A stretch of 10,693 nt of DNA from Gammaproteobacteria bacterium (lineage in GTDB: Bacteria > Pseudomonadota > Gammaproteobacteria > Enterobacterales > Psychrobiaceae). Shown piece after piece: positions 1-8,695 of this stretch. The position numbers and the translations under genes were made by a program. Below the pieces are notes generated by a model. That model was not told the origin of the DNA. It searched no databases and saw nothing but the letters and a program-made list of their open reading frames with translations. Where the stretch lies: NCBI GenBank assembly GCA_013214885.1, contig JABSRS010000081.1, positions 1-10,693 on the forward strand, given 5' to 3'. Position 1 is the first letter of the stretch; every line of letters starts with the position of its first letter.

Positions 1-5
1 TTTTA

Positions 6-27
6 CCCAGAATTATGAAATTTTGGG
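6..27 (+). promoter_or_regulatory. Possible 5'-UTR stem-loop upstream of suhB
   Basis: Bases 6-14 can pair with 19-27 (nine pairs including one G-T wobble) around a four-base loop. No T-run follows, so this is not an intrinsic terminator. It lies 33 bases upstream of the suhB start and could be part of the suhB leader or the tail of an upstream feature outside the window. E. coli suhB is known to be autoregulated through its leader; whether this hairpin takes part in something similar is a guess. Confidence 0.2.
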
Positions 28-60
28 ACTAACGTTCTTTAACATCCAAAGGTAAACACT

Positions 61-864
61 ATGCATCCGATGCTAAATATTGCAGTTCGGGCAGCTCGCA
101 GCGCCGGCAAAATTATCATGCACGCTACAGAGCAGCTTGACAAAGTTCAGGTTGAACAGAAAGGTTCAAACGATTTCGTAACTAACGTCGATCAAGAGGC
201 TGAACGCGCTATTATCGAAGTTATCGCTAAAGCATACCCAAATCACGGTTTTATTTGTCAAGAAAGCGGTAAATCTGGTAACCCAGATAGTGAATTCCAA
301 TGGATAATCGACCCTCTTGATGGCACCACCAATTTCATCAAGGGCATTCCTCATTTTTCAGTCTCTATTGCCTTACAAGTTAATGGTAAAACTGAACAAG
401 CTGTTGTATTAGATCCTTCTCGCGATGAGTTATTTACCGCGACTAAAGGTGCTGGTTGTCAATTTAATAATTACCGTACTCGCGCCACTAAAGCGAAAGA
501 TTTAAAAGGTACTATTATTGCAACTGGTTTCCCATTCAAGACTAAGCATTACAAAGACTCATACCTTGCAATCTTCTCTGATATGTTTGACGACACTGCC
601 GACATGCGTCGTAGTGGTTCGGTCGCATTAGATCTTGCTTATGTTGCTGCTGGACGTGTTGACGGTTTCTGGGAAATTGGTGCAAAGCCTTGGGAAACAG
701 CTGCTGGTGAGTTACTAGTTAAAGAATCTGGTGCTATCGTTACTGATTTCACTGGTGGCCACGGTTACGTAGCATCAGGTAACATCGTTGCTGGTAACCC
801 TAAAATTGTTAAGGCAATCTTATCGAAGATCCGCCCGCACCTAACACCTGCTTTATCTCGTTAA
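61..864 (+). CDS. suhB: SuhB: inositol-1-monophosphatase family protein / Nus-complex factor
   Basis: 267 residues, the same length as E. coli SuhB and closely similar from the first residues (MHPMLNIAVRAAR). In the family, SuhB hydrolyses myo-inositol-1-phosphate with Mg2+ in the cytoplasm. In E. coli it is also part of the NusA/NusB/NusE/NusG antitermination complex for rRNA transcription and ribosome maturation, a role independent of catalysis. The DPLDGTTNF motif is at residues 84-92 (Asp84 and Asp87 present), Arg183 is present, and the KPW-x-TAAG motif is at 209-216. Two positions stand out: residue 67, normally the metal-binding Glu of EES, is Gln, and residue 212, normally the metal-binding Asp of WDxAAG, is Glu. 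The start is supported by AAAGG about 7 bases upstream and by alignment with the E. coli N-terminus. The gene appears to be monocistronic, ending at the hairpin at 879-913. Family assignment is secure; catalytic competence is uncertain. Confidence 0.95.
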   Translation: MHPMLNIAVRAARSAGKIIMHATEQLDKVQVEQKGSNDFVTNVDQEAERAIIEVIAKAYPNHGFICQESGKSGNPDSEFQWIIDPLDGTTNFIKGIPHFSVSIALQVNGKTEQAVVLDPSRDELFTATKGAGCQFNNYRTRATKAKDLKGTIIATGFPFKTKHYKDSYLAIFSDMFDDTADMRRSGSVALDLAYVAAGRVDGFWEIGAKPWETAAGELLVKESGAIVTDFTGGHGYVASGNIVAGNPKIVKAILSKIRPHLTPALSR

Positions 865-878
865 TAGCGACATAAACT

Positions 879-913
879 AAAAAGGGCAACGCATCATGCG
901 TTGCCCTTTTTTT
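879..913. terminator. Bidirectional intrinsic terminator between suhB and mscS
   Basis: A perfect 15-bp stem (879-893 with 897-911) closes on a three-base TCA loop. Its core is GGGCAACGCA/TGCGTTGCCC. On the plus strand it ends in seven Ts (907-913). On the minus strand the A-rich run at 879-883 gives a shorter U-tract. It lies 15 bases past the suhB stop and 24 bases past the mscS stop, so it can serve both convergent genes. Confidence 0.92.
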
Positions 914-937
914 ATGTTCGACATTTGTGTCCTAAAT

Positions 938-1765
938 TTATTTCATATGAACATCGCGTTGTGGGTAAGGAATCGTAATACCCTCTTGATCAAATGCTAA
1001 TTTAACCGTTTCATGCATGCCGAAATAAACGGGCCAAAAATCATCAGACTGACACCACACACGAACCAATAAATTTACCGAACTATCAGCATGGGCCGAC
1101 ACATAAATTTCATGGCCGTGTTCTTCTTCTAGTAACCTACCGTCACCGATAATTAATTGGCGAATAACATCTTTGGCTTTGAGCAGGTCATCGTCATAGC
1201 TAATACCAAAAGTCATATCAACCCGACGCGTTTTTTCAATAAATAAATTCTTGATTGGGCCATTCGACAGAATACCGTTTGGAATAATTACTTGCTCATT
1301 ATCCATGGTGGTAATAATGGTATTAAAGATTTGAATTTCTTTAATTCGACCAAGATAGCCTTGCGCCTCAATGACATCGCCAATTTTAAAAGGTTTAAAG
1401 AATAAGATCAGCACGCCACCAGCAAAGTTTGACAAGGAACCTTGTAATGCCAAACCAATCGCCAAACCTGCGGCACCGATCATCGCGATAAACGAGGTGG
1501 TCTCAATCCCAATCATTGATGCGACACTAATTATCAGCATCACTTTAAGGATCCCAGATAACATAGTGCCTAAGAAACGCTGTAAGGTTGCTTCAACCAG
1601 CCTCAGTGACAGGACTTTTTCCAATCCTTTGGCTAATTTAGAGATAATCCAAAAACCTACTAATAGGGTAATTAACGCCAGTAGTAGCTTAGGTAAGTAG
1701 GCCATTGCCATTTCAATCGCTTGATCGATAAATTTGGCAACATTGTCTTGATTAAAATTTTCCAT
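938..1765 (-). CDS. mscS: MscS-type small-conductance mechanosensitive channel
   Basis: 275 residues, against 286 for E. coli MscS. The family forms a homoheptameric inner-membrane channel that opens under membrane tension and releases solutes on hypo-osmotic shock. Three membrane segments are visible: TM1 about 22-45, TM2 about 66-86, and TM3 about 91-124. TM3 carries the diagnostic GAAGLAIGLALQGSLSNFAGG run; the leucines corresponding to the E. coli pore seal (L105, L109) are L101 and L105 here, and the Gln-Gly hinge is at 108-109. A beta domain with the IIPNG motif (160-164) and the C-terminal alpha/beta vestibule domain ending in YPQRDV follow. The protein stops soon after that motif, lacking the longer tail of the E. 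coli protein. An AGGAA ribosome binding site precedes the ATG on the minus strand. It is divergent from the his operon and convergent with suhB, and probably monocistronic. Confidence 0.95.
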   Translation of the reverse strand: MENFNQDNVAKFIDQAIEMAMAYLPKLLLALITLLVGFWIISKLAKGLEKVLSLRLVEATLQRFLGTMLSGILKVMLIISVASMIGIETTSFIAMIGAAGLAIGLALQGSLSNFAGGVLILFFKPFKIGDVIEAQGYLGRIKEIQIFNTIITTMDNEQVIIPNGILSNGPIKNLFIEKTRRVDMTFGISYDDDLLKAKDVIRQLIIGDGRLLEEEHGHEIYVSAHADSSVNLLVRVWCQSDDFWPVYFGMHETVKLAFDQEGITIPYPQRDVHMK

Positions 1766-1859
1766 AAATATTCCTATAAATTAATGTACTGACACTATCT
1801 GTCTCAACCTGAAGAGGATAAAGCCTTTAACTTAACGTTAAATGAATTTAGTAACAATT

Positions 1860-1888
1860 TTAACATTCAGGGTATAAATAAGCATAAT
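1860..1888 (+). promoter_or_regulatory. Candidate sigma-70 promoter upstream of his (distal)
   Basis: TTAACA (1860-1865, five of six to TTGACA), a 17-base spacer, and CATAAT (1883-1888, five of six to TATAAT). A transcript would begin near 1895, about 215 bases before hisL, which is long for a his leader. The hexamers are the best I see in this gap, but in AT-rich DNA such matches are common. The palindrome at 1924-1937 would then lie in the early transcribed region. Confidence 0.35.
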
Positions 1889-1923
1889 ATAGTGATCGAC
1901 TTAAAATTAATTAGCACAATAAC

Positions 1924-1937
1924 CTTGTATATACAAG
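1924..1937. promoter_or_regulatory. Perfect 14-bp palindrome, HutC/GntR-like operator candidate
   Basis: CTTGTATATACAAG is its own reverse complement. Its core TGTA-TA-TACA matches the TGTA-N2-TACA core that I recall for HutC, the GntR-family repressor of histidine utilisation whose inducer is urocanate. It lies upstream of the histidine biosynthesis operon and just downstream of the candidate promoter at 1860-1888. The dyad is seen directly; the HutC link is an inference from memory of the motif. Confidence 0.4.
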
Positions 1938-2043
1938 ACTGAGTGAAACAAACTTTAATCTTTAAAAACAATGCATTAGTTGATTTTTAGAATTTTGTTA
2001 TATTAATTAGCGATATATCTAACGATTGCAGTCTAAAAAACCG

Positions 2044-2078
2044 TTGCTTTTCAATGCCAGCTAACATAATGTGTTAGC
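2044..2078 (+). promoter_or_regulatory. Candidate proximal his promoter with overlapping inverted repeat
   Basis: CATAAT (2065-2070) would give a start site near 2077, about 35 bases before hisL, much like the short 5' leader of enteric his operons. The only -35-like element is TTGCTT (2044-2049) at a short 15-base spacing, so the promoter is weak on paper. The -10 box sits in a dyad: GCTAACA (2060-2066) and TGTTAGC (2072-2078) are perfect 7-bp inverted repeats around a five-base centre, which could be an operator or, if transcribed, a hairpin. Confidence 0.3.
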
Positions 2079-2111
2079 CACTAACGAGACACTATTTAGG
2101 TCACAACAAAC

Positions 2112-2159
2112 ATGAATAATTTTCTGAAACATCATCGTCATCATCATATCAGCCGATAA
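2112..2159 (+). CDS. hisL: his operon leader peptide HisL
   Basis: A 15-residue peptide, MNNFLKHHRHHHISR, with five histidines in six codons, located just before a set of alternative hairpins and hisG. In enteric his attenuation, ribosome stalling at His codons when charged tRNA-His is scarce lets the antiterminator form, whereas free translation allows the terminator. Composition, position and downstream structures all fit. The peptide has no expected function of its own. A strong Shine-Dalgarno is not evident upstream (ACAACAAAC). Confidence 0.92.
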   Translation: MNNFLKHHRHHHISR

Positions 2160-2177
2160 CTTTCAGGGGATTTTACG

Positions 2178-2231
2178 CTGGAAGTCATAATCTTCCAGGG
2201 TGTTTTGCAAATAACAATCAAACCTCTGGAA
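2178..2231 (+). promoter_or_regulatory. his attenuator: alternative leader hairpins
   Basis: CTGGAAG (2178-2184) pairs with CTTCCAG (2192-2198) as an early hairpin. The second arm can instead pair with CTGGAA (2226-2231), extended by GG/CC around a one-base bulge, which would capture the 5' arm of the terminator and act as antiterminator. The three-way repeat of CTGGAA and TTCCAG elements is the mark of transcription attenuation. Confidence 0.88.
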
Positions 2232-2250
2232 CTTCCAGAGGTTTTTTTTT
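2221..2250 (+). terminator. his operon attenuator terminator
   Basis: AACCTCTGGA (2221-2230) and TCCAGAGGTT (2234-2243) form a 10-bp stem around ACT and run into nine Ts (2242-2250). It sits between hisL and hisG, ending one base before the hisG AGGAG ribosome binding site. It is a conditional terminator, active when His-tRNA is abundant. Confidence 0.93.
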
Positions 2251-2261
2251 AGGAGCAAAAA

Positions 2262-3158
2262 ATGTCAACAAATCAAAGATTACGCATCGCAATACAGAAA
2301 AAAGGTCGCTTGTCCGACGAATCAAAAAAACTATTACGTGGTGGCGGTATAAAATTTAACACCAACTCACAACGTCTGATTGCCCACTCAACCAATATGC
2401 CAATTGACTTACTTCTGGTTCGTGATGACGACATTCCAACGTTGATTATGGACGGCGTGGTTGATTTGGGGATTATTGGTGAAAACGAGCTGGAAGAAAC
2501 TTGCTTAGAGCGTCAAGCCGCTGGTGCACCATCAACATACACCACGCTTAAACGGCTTGATTTTGGTGGTTGTCGTTTATCGCTCGCACTACCTACTGAA
2601 ATCGAATACACCGGTGTTGAGCAGTTTAGAAACATGCGTGTTGCGACCTCGTACCCACAGCTGCTGAAGCGTTATCTTGATTCAGAAAATATTGACTTCA
2701 CCAGTGTGACGCTAAAAGGTTCGGTTGAGGTAGCACCCCGTGCAGGCATTGCCGATGCAATTTGTGATCTGGTTTCTTCAGGGGCAACACTTGAGGCCAA
2801 TGGCCTTAAAGAAGCTCAAATATTTTATCGCAGTCAAGCGGTTTTAATCCGATCTACCCAAGATTTAGGCACTGACAAACAAGAGCTACTCGACAAGCTG
2901 CTGACCCGCTTTAACGGCGTGATCCAAGCCCGTGAGTCAAAATACATCATGCTACATGCGCCAAAGGTTAATCTTGATAAAATCATTAGCTTATTGCCTG
3001 GTGCTGAAAACCCAACTATTTTACCGATGGCTGATGCCGACAAAGTGGTGGTACACGCGGTGAGCAGTGAGACACTATTTTGGGAAACCATGGAAGAGTT
3101 AAAGACTTTGGGGGCTAGCTCCATTTTAGTGATGCCAATTGAAAAGATGCTGGGGTAA
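2262..3158 (+). CDS. hisG: ATP phosphoribosyltransferase HisG (long form)
   Basis: 298 residues (E. coli 299) and closely similar throughout. It condenses ATP with PRPP to N1-(5'-phosphoribosyl)-ATP, the first and feedback-controlled step of histidine synthesis, in the cytoplasm. The N-terminal lobes carry [16 protein letters not shown] (7-22), the [18 protein letters not shown] run and GATLEANGL. The C-terminal ACT-like regulatory domain (about 225-298, ending [15 protein letters not shown]) makes this the long, hexameric, histidine-inhibited form that needs no HisZ. AGGAG is correctly spaced ahead of the ATG, directly after the attenuator T-run. It is the first structural gene of the operon. 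Confidence 0.97.
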   Translation: MSTNQRLRIAIQKKGRLSDESKKLLRGGGIKFNTNSQRLIAHSTNMPIDLLLVRDDDIPTLIMDGVVDLGIIGENELEETCLERQAAGAPSTYTTLKRLDFGGCRLSLALPTEIEYTGVEQFRNMRVATSYPQLLKRYLDSENIDFTSVTLKGSVEVAPRAGIADAICDLVSSGATLEANGLKEAQIFYRSQAVLIRSTQDLGTDKQELLDKLLTRFNGVIQARESKYIMLHAPKVNLDKIISLLPGAENPTILPMADADKVVVHAVSSETLFWETMEELKTLGASSILVMPIEKMLG

Positions 3159-3161
3159 AAG

Positions 3162-4451
3162 ATGTTAAAACTCGTATGGTCTGCGCTTAGCGAACAAGAT
3201 AAAAAATTACAATTGCAACGTCCTGCGCTTGAAAACTCAGCGATGTTGCACCAACAAGTGGTCAACATTATTGATAATGTCAAGTTAAACGGTGATCAAG
3301 CCTTGCGAGATTTTGCGACCCGTTTTGACAATATTGAAATCGATGAAATTGCGATCAGCAAACAACAAATTTTATCGGCTTGTGACCGAATTTCAGACGA
3401 GTTAAAGCATGCGCTAAATCTAGCCAAGGCTAATATTGAAAAATTTCACCGTGCCCAACGTTCACCAACTGTGGCGCTTGAAACCAGCCCTGGGGTTCAT
3501 TGTGAATTGCGCACTCAAGCACTGCAAAGTGTCGGCCTTTACGCACCTGGCGGCACCGCACCTTTACCATCAACAGTGCTCATGACCGCAGTACCGGCAC
3601 AAATCGCAGGGTGTAGCCGCATCATCTTGTGTTCTCCGCCTCCGATCTCAGATGTTATTTTATATACCGCTCACCTGTGCGGCGTTGACACTATTTATCA
3701 GATTGGTGGTGCACAGGCAATCGCTGCCATGGCTTTTGGCACTTCAAGCGTCAATAAAGTAGATAAGATATTTGGGCCAGGTAACAAGTTTGTTACTGAA
3801 GCTAAAAAGCAAGTGTCGATGGTTAATAATGGCCCAGCTATCGACATGCCTGCTGGCCCATCAGAAGTATTAGTCATTGCTGATCCTGGAGCAAATCCTG
3901 CATTTATTGCCGCCGACTTATTGTCACAGGCTGAGCATGGCACGGATTCTCAAACAATTTTATTAACTCCGTGTGATAAATTGGCGCAGCAAGTCTCAAT
4001 TGAAGTCATGGCACAGCTTGAGTTATTGCCACGTAAAGCTATCGCTGCGCAGGCTGTCGAGCACAGTCGGATATTTGTGACCGACGATTTAGATCAAGCG
4101 ATTGAAATCAGTAATAGCTACGCCCCTGAACACTTAATTATTCAAACCGAGCAACCACGAGAGGTCCTCCGTCATATTTATGCCGCGGGTTCAGTCTTCT
4201 TGGGGAAATGGAGTCCAGAGTCAGCTGGCGACTATGCCAGTGGTACTAACCACGTCCTGCCGACTTATGGCATGTGTAATAGCTATTCAAGCCTGAGTTT
4301 GACCGACTTTACTCGCCGTTTTACGGTGCAAGAATTAACGTTCGATGGTTTAAATGCGCTATCTCGTAGCATTTGTCCCATCGCGATTGCCGAAGGTTTA
4401 GATGCCCACGCTCGAGCAGTAACCATTAGACTTGAACAGGGAGCAGATTAA
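3162..4451 (+). CDS. hisD: Histidinol dehydrogenase HisD
   Basis: 429 residues (E. coli 434). It oxidises L-histidinol to L-histidine in two NAD+-dependent steps with a bound zinc. Expected residues are present: zinc ligands Gln256 and His259 (SQAEHG), Asp357 ([12 protein letters not shown]) and His416 (LDAHARAV), and the catalytic pair Glu323-His324 (APEHLI). The FGPGN and [10 protein letters not shown] signatures are intact. It starts 3 bases after the hisG stop and overlaps the hisC start by one base (TAATG), so translation is probably coupled. Confidence 0.97.
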   Translation: MLKLVWSALSEQDKKLQLQRPALENSAMLHQQVVNIIDNVKLNGDQALRDFATRFDNIEIDEIAISKQQILSACDRISDELKHALNLAKANIEKFHRAQRSPTVALETSPGVHCELRTQALQSVGLYAPGGTAPLPSTVLMTAVPAQIAGCSRIILCSPPPISDVILYTAHLCGVDTIYQIGGAQAIAAMAFGTSSVNKVDKIFGPGNKFVTEAKKQVSMVNNGPAIDMPAGPSEVLVIADPGANPAFIAADLLSQAEHGTDSQTILLTPCDKLAQQVSIEVMAQLELLPRKAIAAQAVEHSRIFVTDDLDQAIEISNSYAPEHLIIQTEQPREVLRHIYAAGSVFLGKWSPESAGDYASGTNHVLPTYGMCNSYSSLSLTDFTRRFTVQELTFDGLNALSRSICPIAIAEGLDAHARAVTIRLEQGAD

Positions 4452-5524
4452 TGAGCGATCGCGTCACTACACCAATTGCCCAGCGCTTAGCCCGTCCAGA
4501 ACTACTTGATATGACGCCTTACCAATCAGCGAGGCGCATCGGTGGCACAGGCGATATTTGGCTTAATGCCAATGAATCACCTTTTAGCGACAGTTTACCA
4601 GCTTATAATCGCTACCCAGAGTTTCAACCAACTGAACTCATTAATAACTATGCCCGTTACGCCAAGGTCAATCTTGATCAATTATTAGCGAGCCGCGGTG
4701 CTGATGAGGCAATTGAGCTGCTCATTCGGACATTTTGCGTGCCAGGCCAAGATAGCATTACTATTTGTACCCCGACCTATGGGATGTATGCCATTAGTGC
4801 AGCAACTTGTAATGTTGCGGTCAATACCGTGCCATTAACCGCTGAGTGGCAGCTCGATAGCCAACTAATCAGTAAATTAAATGGCTCAAAACTGTTATTT
4901 ATTTGTAACCCCAATAACCCAACAGGATCGACATTAACGCCACATCAAATTGAGCCGATAGTTCGTGCCCTTGAGGATGAGTGTATTGTGGTGGTTGACG
5001 AAGCTTATATTGAATTTTCACCTGAGCTGACCATGGCATCATTGATCGAGAAATATGACAACTTAGTGATATTGCGAACTTTATCTAAAGCCTTTGCCTT
5101 AGCAGGGCTGCGCTGTGGTTTTATGTTGGCCAATCGCACGATTATCGATTTAGCCAAAAAGGTTATCGCGCCCTACCCCATTGCAGCGCCAGTCGGTGAG
5201 ATTGCCAGTCAGAGCTTAACCATCAATGGCGTTATGAAAATGACTTGCCGGGTCGCGCAACTCAATAAGCTAGCGGCTCAATTTAGCAACGCGGTCAGTA
5301 AACTCTCGGGAGTTAAAGCGGTATACAGCTCAGGGACAAATTTCGTGTTAGTGCGCTTTAACGATGACCGCTGGTTTTCCTTATTAGGTGATGCGGGTAT
5401 TGTGGTGCGCAATCAATCGAGGGTTAAAACCTTAAATAATTGTTTACGTTTTTCAATTGGCAGTAGTACTGAGATGGCGCGATTAATTAGTCAATTAACC
5501 ACCATTTCAATTGCCATTAAATAG
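4451..5524 (+). CDS. hisC: Histidinol-phosphate aminotransferase HisC
   Basis: 357 residues (E. coli 356). A class I/II PLP-dependent aminotransferase that converts imidazole acetol phosphate and glutamate to histidinol phosphate. Visible motifs: LNANESP (38-44), ICNPNNPTG (151-159), VDEAY (182-186), and the PLP Schiff-base lysine Lys213 in RTLSKAF. RCGF at 221-224 matches the arginine region that contacts the PLP phosphate. It overlaps hisD by one base and is followed by hisB after 14 bases with a purine-rich AAGAGAT site. Confidence 0.96.
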   Translation: MSDRVTTPIAQRLARPELLDMTPYQSARRIGGTGDIWLNANESPFSDSLPAYNRYPEFQPTELINNYARYAKVNLDQLLASRGADEAIELLIRTFCVPGQDSITICTPTYGMYAISAATCNVAVNTVPLTAEWQLDSQLISKLNGSKLLFICNPNNPTGSTLTPHQIEPIVRALEDECIVVVDEAYIEFSPELTMASLIEKYDNLVILRTLSKAFALAGLRCGFMLANRTIIDLAKKVIAPYPIAAPVGEIASQSLTINGVMKMTCRVAQLNKLAAQFSNAVSKLSGVKAVYSSGTNFVLVRFNDDRWFSLLGDAGIVVRNQSRVKTLNNCLRFSIGSSTEMARLISQLTTISIAIK

Positions 5525-5538
5525 AGATAGTAAGAGAT

Positions 5539-6602
5539 ATGAGTAATAAAATTTTATTTATCGACCGTGACGGCACTCTAGTTGAAGAGCCAGCTAGCGA
5601 CAAGCAACTCGATAGCCTCGAAAAACTGGTGTTCGAGCCCAATGCGATCCCAGTAATGCTCCAGTTGCAACAAGCGGGTTATCAATTAGTGATGGTGTCA
5701 AACCAAGATGGTTTGGGCACAGACAGTTTTCCACAAGCAGATTTCGATCTTGCCCATGACAAAATGATCGACATTTTTGCCAGCCAAGGCGTCATCTTTC
5801 AAGATGTTCTTATTTGCCCACATTTCGATAGCGATAATTGCAACTGTCGTAAGCCAAAATTAGGCTTAGTTAAAGACTATTTACAGCAAGGTAAAGTCGA
5901 CTTTACCACCAGCTATGTGATTGGCGACAGGCAGACCGATATTGAACTTGCTAATAACATGGGAATTAAATCATTAAAATATGATCGCCAAACCCTTAAC
6001 TGGGATGATATTGCTCGTACCTTAACGACTCAGCCACGAATCGCAACCGTGGTGCGTAATACCAACGAAACGCAAATTAGTGTTAGCGTCGATTTAGACC
6101 AACAAGGTGGTAGCAGTATTAGTACTGGGATTGGATTTTTCGATCACATGCTTGACCAAATAGCCACTCACGGTGGTTTTAAACTTGATGTCGCAGTCAC
6201 TGGCGATTTACATATTGACGATCACCACAGCGTCGAAGACACCGCTATTGCTCTGGGTAGCGCATTAAAGCAAGCCCTAGGTGACAAGCGCGGCATTGGT
6301 CGCTTTGGCTTTACGTTGCCAATGGACGAGTGTTTATGCCAATGTGCCTTGGACTTATCGGGTCGCGGCTGGCTCGAATTTAACGCCAAATTTAACAGCG
6401 AACGTGTTGGCGAACTCGCCACCGAAATGGTGCCACATTTTTTCCATTCGCTTAGCAGCGCGATGGCAGCCACCTTGCACTTAAGCGGCACAGGTAACAA
6501 TAGCCATCACCTCGTTGAAGGGCTATTTAAAGTGTTTGGCCGCGCGCTACGTCAAGCAATTACCCGACAAGGTAACGAATTACCAAGCAGTAAGGGTGTG
6601 CT

Positions 6603-6606
<4 letters not shown>
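5539..6606 (+). CDS. hisB: Bifunctional histidinol-phosphatase / imidazoleglycerol-phosphate dehydratase HisB
   Basis: 355 residues, the fused enteric form. Residues 1 to about 165 are the HAD histidinol-phosphate phosphatase: FIDRDGT with Asp9 and Asp11, the zinc loop Cys93-x-His95 with Cys101-x-Cys103, and GDRQTD with Asp130. Residues about 168-355 are the manganese-dependent IGP dehydratase: [13 protein letters not shown] (His203, His211), [10 protein letters not shown] (His229, His230, Glu233) and the repeat-like [10 protein letters not shown] (His323, His324, Glu327). The two halves catalyse steps 8 and 6 of the pathway. It overlaps hisH by four bases (ATGA). All active-site residues I looked for are present. 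Confidence 0.97.
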
Positions 6607-7977
<1,371 letters not shown>

Positions 7978-8001
7978 AAATTAAAAAAACCTAACGCCTA
8001 A

Positions 8002-8041
8002 CGTAAATCATTGTTGTAAATTAAAACAGTGATGATTTACG
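8002..8041. repeat. Inverted repeat / hairpin in the integrase upstream region
   Basis: CGTAAATCAT (8002-8011) and ATGATTTACG (8032-8041) are perfect 10-bp inverted repeats. As RNA, five further inner pairs (three of them wobbles) extend the stem to 15 pairs around a 10-base AT-rich loop. No clean T-run follows, so it is a poor intrinsic terminator. It may block read-through from hisA, or bind Int or an accessory protein. Confidence 0.6.
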
Positions 8042-8049
8042 CTCTTACC

Positions 8050-8078
8050 TTGCTATTTTATTAACAGTAATTTATATT
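8050..8078 (+). promoter_or_regulatory. Candidate promoter of the integrase gene
   Basis: TTGCTA (8050-8055, four of six to TTGACA), a 17-base spacer, and TATATT (8073-8078, five of six to TATAAT) predict a start near 8085, about 60 bases before the likely integrase ATG at 8147. Position and spacing are good; the surrounding AT-richness weakens the case. Confidence 0.4.
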
Positions 8079-8150
8079 TTTGTATGCAAATGGGCTGCAA
8101 TAAATGTTAGCGTATGTAATTGCGATGTTATTCAAAGAATCCACCAATGA

Positions 8151-8681
8151 AGAAAAAAACAAAGACCCACTTTCAATGCTGATTTTATTAGAATAACGAA
8201 GTCACTCGTTAGACAGAATAGACTTGGTGAAATAAGCAAAGGGGTATATCGAGATAATAGCTTCAACAACAAAGGTCTTTTACTCAGACTGTCAGTTCGC
8301 GGAAAATTGACATATGTAGTGCATGGAAGCATTGCTAAAAAAGATCAAAAAGCACAGTACTATACCGTTGGAAATGCTAGTGAGGTCTCTCTTGAAGATG
8401 CTCGAAGAATAGCAGTCAAATTCAAAGGGTACATGGCCGATGGCAAAAAACCATCTTTAGAACATAAAAAAGACACTAAAAAATTCACACTACAATTATT
8501 TTTTGATGAATATTTGAGTGCAAGAGGTGTTAAGTCGACAAGCAATAGAAATGGATTGCAGCAAGATACAATTAATAAATATCTCAAGCACTTTAATCGA
8601 CTTACAGATAAATTCAAAACAAGAGATGCGCTTAAAATCACACGGGGTGATATAAAAAAGAGCACGACAGAATTGCAGTAA
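8151..8681 (+). CDS. Integrase N-terminal part: arm-binding and core-binding domains, middle frame
   Basis: Open from 8151 to the TAA at 8679-8681. Between 8151 and 8307 this frame contains no ATG, GTG or TTG. The first usual start codon is TTG at 8307, but the conserved arm-domain strand (LLLRLSVRGK) lies upstream of it, so 8307 is too late. The true start is probably ATG 8147 in another frame, reached if one A of the A7 run is skipped. Without a shift at 8654-8660 the product ends six residues later (STTELQ) with no catalytic domain, about 177 residues in all. Such a product could bind DNA only; that is an inference. Confidence 0.5.
   Translation, partial: RKKQRPTFNADFIRITKSLVRQNRLGEISKGVYRDNSFNNKGLLLRLSVRGKLTYVVHGSIAKKDQKAQYYTVGNASEVSLEDARRIAVKFKGYMADGKKPSLEHKKDTKKFTLQLFFDEYLSARGVKSTSNRNGLQQDTINKYLKHFNRLTDKFKTRDALKITRGDIKKSTTELQ
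8654..8660 (+). promoter_or_regulatory. Slippery heptamer A AAA AAG, candidate -1 frameshift site
   Basis: In the upstream frame the codons are ATA AAA AAG, so the heptamer is in the exact X XXY YYZ phase used by E. coli dnaX and several insertion-sequence transposases. A -1 slip gives ...GAT ATA AAA AAG then GAG CAC GAC AGA, joining the two integrase domains without loss. A Shine-Dalgarno-like GGGGTGAT lies at 8644-8651, just upstream. A possible 3' stem pairs 8680-8685 with 8725-8730 and 8689-8694 with 8719-8724, though at about 19 bases it is further away than is usual. Confidence 0.45.
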
Positions 8682-8695
8682 AGCATACAGAATTT

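Larger units (their letters stand above)
1766..2111. other. 346-bp intergenic region between mscS and the his leader
   Basis: No convincing coding sequence on either strand. It is AT-rich and must hold the divergent promoters for mscS (-) and the his operon (+). Separate entries give two promoter-like hexamer pairs, a perfect 14-bp palindrome and a 7-bp inverted repeat. A 10-bp palindrome TTAACGTTAA also lies at 1832-1841; I attach no function to it. Confidence 0.6.

Noticed and set aside
1371..1700. Plus-strand 109-residue open frame within mscS
   Set aside because: It lies wholly inside the conserved membrane region of mscS on the other strand; its Pro/Ile-rich translation resembles no family.
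7990..8045. Integron attC-like site (GCCTAAC near a hairpin)
   Set aside because: There is no matching GTTAGGC arm at the other end of the hairpin, and the recombinase is of P4 type with an arm-binding domain, not an integron integrase.
8002..8060. Intrinsic terminator after hisA
   Set aside because: The stem is AT-rich and is followed by GCTCTTACC rather than a T-run, so it was listed as an inverted repeat only.
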